Part shown: one piece after another, positions 14,382 through 19,439 of the stretch
How positions within the stretch are numbered: position 1 is the first letter of the stretch
Layout of the letters: every line of letters starts with the position of its first letter
NCBI GenBank assembly: GCA_900768635.1
Contig: CAAGDP010000103.1
Location: 1 to 19,439 of the forward strand
Reading direction: 5' to 3'
DNA: 19,439 nucleotides
DNA from: Enterobacterales bacterium
GTDB taxonomy: Bacteria; Pseudomonadota; Gammaproteobacteria; Enterobacterales; Succinivibrionaceae
Program-made: the position numbers and the translations under genes
Notes under the pieces: model-generated
What the model was told of the DNA's origin: nothing
The model's input: the letters and a program-made list of their open reading frames with translations, nothing else
Databases searched by the model: none

Positions 14382-16546
14382 CAGGAATTACTCTCCTCAA
14401 CGCAGGTAAGAAGCCAGCAGTTATGCTGGGAGGAAGTTGATGCATAATCCTTGCACAAAGTCTGCCGGCTGATATTTTTCACCGAAAAACCTGATTGTTT
14501 AAGCATTTCCTCCTCAAGCTTAAAATTACGCTTATTATTGGAAAATAAAATTGTTCCCTGAGGATTTAGAAGTTTTTTCAGAGAAAGGAGAAGTTCAACA
14601 TGATCCCGCTGCACATCAAAACTTCCGTCCATTCGTTTGGAATTGGAGAAAGTAGGAGGATCAATATAAATATAGTCAAAGGTTTCCGATGCTTCTTTGA
14701 TCCACTTCAGACAGTCCGCCTGAATAAAGAAATAAGGATCCTTTACCTGAATATTATTAATCCGCAGATTATCTTTGGCCCAGTTGAGATAAGTCCTGCT
14801 CATATCCACAGTGGTAACCCGGGTTGCTCCGCCTAATGCAGCCTGTACTGAGGCAGTTCCGGTGTATGCAAAAAGATTAAGGAAAGTCTTTCCCTTAACC
14901 TGAGAGCGGATAAGGGACCGTACCAGCCGGTGATCACTGAAAAGTCCGGTATCAAGATAATCTTCCAGATTAACAATAAATTTGGCACCGTATTCTCTTA
15001 CCATAATGGTATTCTGATGTTCTTCAAGTTTTTCATACTGGGAGGATCCCCGCTGCCGATCTCTTACTTTAAGAATAATATGCTCTCCCGGAAATCCCAA
15101 TACCTGCTGCGTCACCTGTAGCATATTAAGAAGACGTCGATGGGCGGTGGCAAAAGGGATCTGTTTAGGTGCGGCATACTCCTGAATAACTGCATAATCA
15201 CCGTAGACATCAATGGCAGCATTATAATCCGGCAGATCCGCATCATAAATCCGGTAGGATTCTAGATTTTCCTTTTCAATATATTTTTTCAGATTCCGCA
15301 GATTTTTACGGAGGCGGTTGGCAAAATCAAGGGCGACTTCTGTTACCGGTTTATCACCATCAGCTTCCGGTTGAAGAGCAGGATCCTCCCGGGTGTTAGA
15401 GAATATGCTATAAGTACGCAGTAAACACTGTAATGAACCGTTATACAGATGAAATTCCCGGTCACTGCGTAACCGGATACAGCTTAACAAATCCTGAGAG
15501 GAGGAAATAACTGATGCAGATGCTCCCGGAAACTCCTCCCGGAGTTTATTACCCAGCATGGTGTAAAGAGACAGCAGCTCGGTAAAATTACCCAGCCGTT
15601 CACCGTAAGGAGGATTAGTGAGCACTGTAGAGTTTTTATCCGGTGCTGGGTTATGCAGTTCTTTTAATGGAAGGGCTTCAAAATCTATAAATTCAGAAAG
15701 ACCGGCACGTAAGGCATTTTGCCGGGCCACCTCAATAACCCGGTAGTCTTCATCATAACCATGGAATGAATATCCCCGGGTGCGAAGAAGCTCTTTGCCT
15801 TTTTCAGCACGTTCCCGGGCTTCATTAAGCACCTCCTGCCAGATATCCTCTCGATGCATGGTCAAATTGGCAAAACCGATTTTTTCCCGGAGTAATCCCG
15901 GGGCCATATCACAAAGGCGCATGGCAGCTTCGATTAATAAAGTTCCGGAGCCGCACATAGGATCTACAAAGCTGAGGTTTTCCAGATTACTCCGGGCTAC
16001 AATGGCTGCAGCCAGATTTTCCTTCAAAGGAGCTGCGCCGGCCTTGGTGCGATAACTGCGGCGATGCATAGCCATTCCGGTAATATCCAGAGAAATGCTC
16101 ACCTTCTGACGACGGTCCAGATGAGCAGCAATCCTCACGTCAGGCTGTTTTACATCCACACTTGGACGAGGCAGACCTTGTTTTACAAAACGATCCACAA
16201 TGGCATCCTTGATTTTCTGGGCACCATACAGGGTGTTTTTGATGGCTTCTGAAACACCGGAAAAGTCCACAGCAATAAGTTTTCCGGGATGAAACATATT
16301 TTCCCAGTGGATGGCATTAGCCCCAAGATAAAGGGATAAATCATCTCTTGCCTCATAGCTGCTGACTCTGAGATAAATACGGGATGCAAAGCGCGACCAC
16401 AACGCAGCCTGATATCCACCTCGCAGATCACCGGAAAAATAAGTACCTGCTACAGTTTTTTTAATATCTGAAAGCCCAAGCCGGGTGAGTTCCTGAGCCA
16501 GAAGATCTTCAAGTCCTTTGGGACATGATGCAAAAAAATGTTCCAT
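14381..16546 (-). CDS. rlmKL: 23S rRNA methyltransferase RlmKL
   Basis: A bifunctional 23S rRNA enzyme: the N-terminal half makes m2G2445 and the C-terminal half m7G2069 (E. coli numbering). The 721 residues compare with about 702 in E. coli. Order: THUMP-containing N-terminal region (about 1-160), RlmL methyltransferase with SAM motif DPMCGSGTLLIEAA (195-208) and catalytic NPPYGERLG (311-319), linker, then RlmK with TGLFSDHR (533-540), SAM motif NLFAYTGTASVQAA (557-570) and DPPTFSNSKRM (629-639). Both active sites look intact. It starts one base after the stop of the J-domain gene, with AAGGAA (16556-16551) as ribosome binding site and the upstream TAA lying between it and the ATG. It ends overlapping uup. 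Confidence 0.96.
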   Translation of the reverse strand: MEHFFASCPKGLEDLLAQELTRLGLSDIKKTVAGTYFSGDLRGGYQAALWSRFASRIYLRVSSYEARDDLSLYLGANAIHWENMFHPGKLIAVDFSGVSEAIKNTLYGAQKIKDAIVDRFVKQGLPRPSVDVKQPDVRIAAHLDRRQKVSISLDITGMAMHRRSYRTKAGAAPLKENLAAAIVARSNLENLSFVDPMCGSGTLLIEAAMRLCDMAPGLLREKIGFANLTMHREDIWQEVLNEARERAEKGKELLRTRGYSFHGYDEDYRVIEVARQNALRAGLSEFIDFEALPLKELHNPAPDKNSTVLTNPPYGERLGNFTELLSLYTMLGNKLREEFPGASASVISSSQDLLSCIRLRSDREFHLYNGSLQCLLRTYSIFSNTREDPALQPEADGDKPVTEVALDFANRLRKNLRNLKKYIEKENLESYRIYDADLPDYNAAIDVYGDYAVIQEYAAPKQIPFATAHRRLLNMLQVTQQVLGFPGEHIILKVRDRQRGSSQYEKLEEHQNTIMVREYGAKFIVNLEDYLDTGLFSDHRLVRSLIRSQVKGKTFLNLFAYTGTASVQAALGGATRVTTVDMSRTYLNWAKDNLRINNIQVKDPYFFIQADCLKWIKEASETFDYIYIDPPTFSNSKRMDGSFDVQRDHVELLLSLKKLLNPQGTILFSNNKRNFKLEEEMLKQSGFSVKNISRQTLCKDYASTSSQHNCWLLTCVEESNS

Positions 16547-16547
16547 A

Positions 16548-17516
16548 TTATTCCTTGTGTTCTGTTTTCCGGGAGGAATTTATAAAATTCTCCAGAATAT
16601 CGTATGCCTGGCGCACTGCTAAAATATTTTTGGCTGAAGAGTTTCGGGTATTACGATCGGGATGAAGCTTTAACATAAGGGAGAGATACTTACGATGGAT
16701 CTGCTCCAAATCATTAGTGGGAGCCAACCCCAGCAATTCAAAAGCTTTTTTCACATCCGGTGATGAATACCTGGGAGCAATCTGCCGGGATTTCTGGGAA
16801 CTGAATACCTGAATAAAGGGATTATGATCAATATCAAAAAAGACTTCATCAGGCACTTTATTAAGAGATCCGGTAAGATGCTGATTTTTGGAAATTTCCC
16901 GCAGACGGATCCGGGCTTCCTCATTGCCCATAGAAGCTGCCCGCTGGAGAAAATAAAAGGCTTTCACCATGGAAACCTTATCATCATCCCGATTGGAGTA
17001 AAAACGTCCCAGAAGATATTCTGCTTCCACATTCCCCTGAAAGGAAGATGCTTCCAGCCAGGTACAGGCGTTGGCAGCATTCTGGCGGACTCCCTGCCCG
17101 AAAAGAAACATCTTGCCCACCAGCATCTGAGCCTCCGCACTGCCGCTCAATGCCCCGTCAAATAAATAAGCAAAAGCTTTCTCAAAATCCTTGGGCAGTC
17201 CCCGACCGAAATAGTAGTTTTTTCCGATATTAATTTTTTCCTGATCTTCTGAAGAAACCTGAATAGGCTTCAGGGAATGATTGACAGTATCGGATTTTCT
17301 GGGCTTAATATGACCGGAGGTAGGCTTTTTCCGGGATACAGAAGAATGACTGAAGTACATAACATTGTAAAGAGCCAGCATGGCAACTGCCACACCACCG
17401 GCAAGTAAATACATAAAACCGGAGGCAGAACTGTGAATGTACAGTGCAAAAAGAAAAAGTGCCAGAAGAAGCAATGATGCTGTCTTGACAATGTAGTCTA
17501 TAGTTATTTTTGACAT
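16548..17516 (-). CDS. Membrane protein with Sel1 repeats and C-terminal J domain
   Basis: A 322-residue protein. Residues about 8-55 contain two hydrophobic segments, so it is probably inner-membrane anchored by a hairpin with the body in the cytoplasm. Residues about 96-205 hold three Sel1-like repeats with the spaced A-x-x-W/Y-x-L-x-x-A-A/S pattern (KAFAYLFDGALSG, NACTWLEASSFQGN, KAFYFLQRAASMGN). Residues about 255-311 are a J domain with the HPDRN motif (His285-Pro286-Asp287), which stimulates Hsp70/DnaK ATPase. J domains are usually N-terminal, so the arrangement is less common. The ATG at 17516 is preferred; the frame is open to a TTG at 17537. Neither has a good Shine-Dalgarno. It is first in a probable operon with rlmKL and uup. 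The client or partner is unknown. Confidence 0.85.
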   Translation of the reverse strand: MSKITIDYIVKTASLLLLALFLFALYIHSSASGFMYLLAGGVAVAMLALYNVMYFSHSSVSRKKPTSGHIKPRKSDTVNHSLKPIQVSSEDQEKINIGKNYYFGRGLPKDFEKAFAYLFDGALSGSAEAQMLVGKMFLFGQGVRQNAANACTWLEASSFQGNVEAEYLLGRFYSNRDDDKVSMVKAFYFLQRAASMGNEEARIRLREISKNQHLTGSLNKVPDEVFFDIDHNPFIQVFSSQKSRQIAPRYSSPDVKKAFELLGLAPTNDLEQIHRKYLSLMLKLHPDRNTRNSSAKNILAVRQAYDILENFINSSRKTEHKE

Positions 17517-17640
17517 GGTATTATGGACGGGGAACAACTGATGAGTAATTATACTAAATTCCCGCCACGTTTTATATTAAAACATACCGGAAATCAGAGG
17601 CCTCAGCTACTTATTCCTTTTACATATTACCAGGAAATCT

Positions 17641-17760
17641 CCCTGAGAGATCATTCCCCCTTATCATTTGCGGAATTAGTATCATCGACTGTACCGGAAT
17701 CAAATAAATTCTGAATAAAATCAAGCTTGTCTTCTTATAAACGATGATCATCTCTCAGGG
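17641..17760. repeat. 120-bp segment bounded by 11-bp inverted repeats
   Basis: CCCTGAGAGAT at 17641-17651 and its exact reverse complement ATCTCTCAGGG at 17750-17760. Similarity continues inward, with TCAT at the left and ATGATC at the right. Size and ends resemble a small MITE-like element, but no flanking target duplication is evident. Confidence 0.45.
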
Positions 17761-18012
17761 TTTTAAAATCCTCCATACCCGGATTTGCAGTAAGTGACAT
17801 TATTTCTCTCCGGCGGAAATAAATGCGGTAAATCATTACATCCATATTCACAGGTAAAAACCTGATTTCTGCAAAATGATGCATATCGTCTGATTATAAA
17901 GCAAACTGGTAGAATGTTGCAGGAATACCTGATCCGATGATAATTTTGAAAGTTAGAAGGGAGCAAATTCAGGCACCAGGCGGAAACAGTATTCAGGAAG
18001 TTTCATGCATAG

Positions 18013-18150
18013 ATCAATTTCAAAAGAGACAAAATACAACAGCCTACCACTCTCATAGACGGACCTTACAACCTGATTTACTATGGCTGCGATTTCGGTG
18101 TGAATATTTCAGCCACAGTAAAAGCCTTTCCTAAACCGTTACCGGAATGA
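18013..18150 (+). pseudogene. Possible coding relic of unknown origin
   Basis: From just after a TAG to the TGA at 18148-18150 the plus strand is open for 45 codons and reads protein-like, including LIDGPYNLIYYGCDFGVNIS and ending in VKAFPKPLPE. There is no start codon with a ribosome binding site, and stops lie upstream. It may be the tail of a decayed gene. I cannot name a family, and it could be chance. Confidence 0.25.
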
Positions 18151-18156
18151 GGGGTT

Positions 18157-19353
18157 CTATGAAAAAAACTTAATAAAGGATGTTATGATAAAAGCATTAA
18201 AAAAGTCTATAAACAGGGATCCTACCATAGGAATTACAAAAAAAGCCTTGGGTGAAGGTCCATTTGCCAAAGTAAAAGTCTGAATATTAGCCATGGCATT
18301 CGGTGTGGCTCCCATAGCAAAACCGCAATGACCGCAGGCAATGACTGCGGCATCATAGTTACGCCCCATTATCCGGAAGGTTACAAAATAGGCAAAAGCA
18401 GCTGTTACTAACATCTGAACCAGTAAAACAGTAATGAGTGGTATGGCTAATTCCTCCAGCTGCCACAGTTTCATGGTCATAAGAGCCATAGCTAAAAAAA
18501 ACTGTAAGGCAATACCCCCGGCCATATCAATGGCATGCACCGGTACTGAGCGATTAGTCAAATCAGCAATATTCCGGATAACAGCTGCAATAACCATAGG
18601 ACCAAGATAAGGAGGCAGAATAATGCCTCTGTTTTTAAGAATGGAAATTAAACAGTCTCCTAGACTCATACTGATAATAAGGCAACAGCAGGCTGCAAAT
18701 AAAATCCGGGTACTGACAGTCTTTTCTTCCTGTGTAAGCTTTCCTTCAGTAATAGCTGTATTATCAGCTTCATTGGCATCAGGCTTCAGCTTATGACGCA
18801 TTAACAGCATTCTGCCAACCGGACCGCCGATTAGCGAACCGGCAACCAATCCAAAAGTTGCAGCGGCAATAGATACTGACATGGCTGATTTTATGCCTAA
18901 ATCCTCCAGTAATGGAGCAAAAGCTGCTGAAGTACCATGGCCTCCGGACAAAGAAATAGATCCGATAGCCAGCCCCTGCAGGGGATCCAGTCCGAACAAT
19001 CCGGAAAAACTTACACCGATAATATTCTGTATAACCAGCAATGCTATAGCCAGAACAAGAAAAAGGACTACCGCAATACCACCCTGCAGCAATAATCTGA
19101 ATGATGCCAGAAATCCCACTGAAGTAAAAAATGCAGTCATAAAAAGGTTTTTCAGAACATCATCATAGGTAAAATTAAACAGATTTGCCTTATGACCGAT
19201 CAAAGTAAGAACAGAAAAAACAATTCCTCCCACAATAGGAGCTGGTATAAAGAATTTCTTCAGAACCGGTATAAATTTTTTGATATATATGCCCACGATA
19301 AGTAACACTGCCGCCAGGCCCAGCGTGGATACCATATCGCAGGGCCTACGCAT
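18157..19353 (-). CDS. gltS: Sodium/glutamate symporter GltS
   Basis: An inner-membrane Na+-coupled glutamate importer (ESS family). The 398 residues compare with about 401 in E. coli GltS. Hydrophobic throughout. Two family hallmarks are clear, each in one half of the inverted-repeat fold: ISLSGGHGTSAAFAPLL in the first half, and ACGHCGFAMGATPNAMANIQ in the second. Also visible are IPAPIVGG near the N-terminus, LFLAMALM-like FFLAMALMTMKLW, and RIMGRNYDAAVIA. The start is uncertain: ATG 19353 gives MRRPCDMVS, while ATG 19335 gives MVSTLG and begins about where the family does. Neither has a strong Shine-Dalgarno. The gene stands alone and ends 7 nt from a converging open relic. Confidence 0.95.
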   Translation of the reverse strand: MRRPCDMVSTLGLAAVLLIVGIYIKKFIPVLKKFFIPAPIVGGIVFSVLTLIGHKANLFNFTYDDVLKNLFMTAFFTSVGFLASFRLLLQGGIAVVLFLVLAIALLVIQNIIGVSFSGLFGLDPLQGLAIGSISLSGGHGTSAAFAPLLEDLGIKSAMSVSIAAATFGLVAGSLIGGPVGRMLLMRHKLKPDANEADNTAITEGKLTQEEKTVSTRILFAACCCLIISMSLGDCLISILKNRGIILPPYLGPMVIAAVIRNIADLTNRSVPVHAIDMAGGIALQFFLAMALMTMKLWQLEELAIPLITVLLVQMLVTAAFAYFVTFRIMGRNYDAAVIACGHCGFAMGATPNAMANIQTFTLANGPSPKAFFVIPMVGSLFIDFFNAFIITSFIKFFS

Positions 19354-19439
19354 GAACGGTGTCTTTGAAGTGTGATTGATGGATCAAATTTCAAAAGAAA
19401 AATGTGATATAGGGATCACGGATTCTAAAACACTATTGT
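19354..19439. other. Upstream region of gltS to window end
   Basis: 86 bases, AT-rich. It contains a GTGAT...ATCAC inverted repeat near 19404-19419. The half-sites are GTGA and TCAC separated by eight bases, not the six expected for a CRP site. No confident promoter was assigned. Confidence 0.35.

Larger units (their letters stand above)
17517..18156. other. Gene-free stretch between the operon and gltS
   Basis: No intact gene recognised. The short frames at 17523-17714 (+), 17763-17966 (-) and 17937-18134 (+) have unusual composition and no ribosome binding site. On the minus strand a perfect TATAAT (17553-17548) could be the -10 of the J-domain operon, but the -35 is poor. The stretch also contains an 11-bp inverted repeat pair and a 45-codon open relic described separately. 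No clear terminator was seen for gltS. Confidence 0.5.

Noticed and set aside
17937..18134. 65-codon plus-strand frame
   Set aside because: Composition rich in Gln, Arg and His without domain or ribosome binding site; the other frame over the same bases reads more like protein.
19404..19419. GTGATATAGGGATCAC as a CRP or FNR site upstream of gltS
   Set aside because: Half-site spacing is eight bases where CRP needs six, and the FNR half-sites TTGAT/ATCAA are not both present.

Overview
The window looks like chromosome from an AT-rich gammaproteobacterium. The best guess is an anaerobic or facultative relative of Succinivibrionaceae/Aeromonadales, because FabA, LonH, RlmKL and Uup are all of gammaproteobacterial type. 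The family assignment is inference. Nothing points to a plasmid or an intact phage, and no tRNA, rRNA or CRISPR array was seen.

Layout. 1-670 is non-coding, with an extreme T20/C8G17 homopolymer block and a probable decayed peptidase fragment. putP (Na+/proline symporter, 671-2182, +) is followed by a two-gene unit: a membrane-anchored helical protein of unknown function (2503-3264) and the ATP-independent Lon-like protease lonH (3275-5248). fabA (5309-5851) follows on the same strand. 5852-6815 holds a decayed ISAzo13-type transposase. Next come a secreted ClpP-like serine protease with a large unrecognised C-terminal region carrying C-x4-C pairs (6816-8699) and class II fumarase fumC (9094-10482). 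fumC has an extended -10 promoter and a strong terminator.

From 10667 on, genes run on the minus strand. They are a DUF3466-type exported protein with a GlyGly-CTERM-like tail (10718-12370), uup (12489-14381), rlmKL (14381-16546) and a membrane Sel1-repeat/J-domain protein (16548-17516). The last three are packed with 1-nt spacings and are probably one operon. The DUF3466 gene has its own good promoter and terminator. 17517-18156 has no convincing gene. gltS (Na+/glutamate symporter, 18157-19353, -) closes the window.

How it fits together. From recalled knowledge, E. coli carries lonH-fabA converging on rlmKL-uup-pqiABC-rmf. This window keeps the same convergent frame, but pqiABC and rmf are not seen between fabA and uup. 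The interval instead holds the transposase relic, the ClpP-like protease gene, fumC and the DUF3466 gene, so it behaves like an accessory slot inside a conserved neighbourhood. The least explained gene is the secreted ClpP-like protease. The helical protein coupled to lonH and the GlyGly-CTERM-like protein are the next most interesting.
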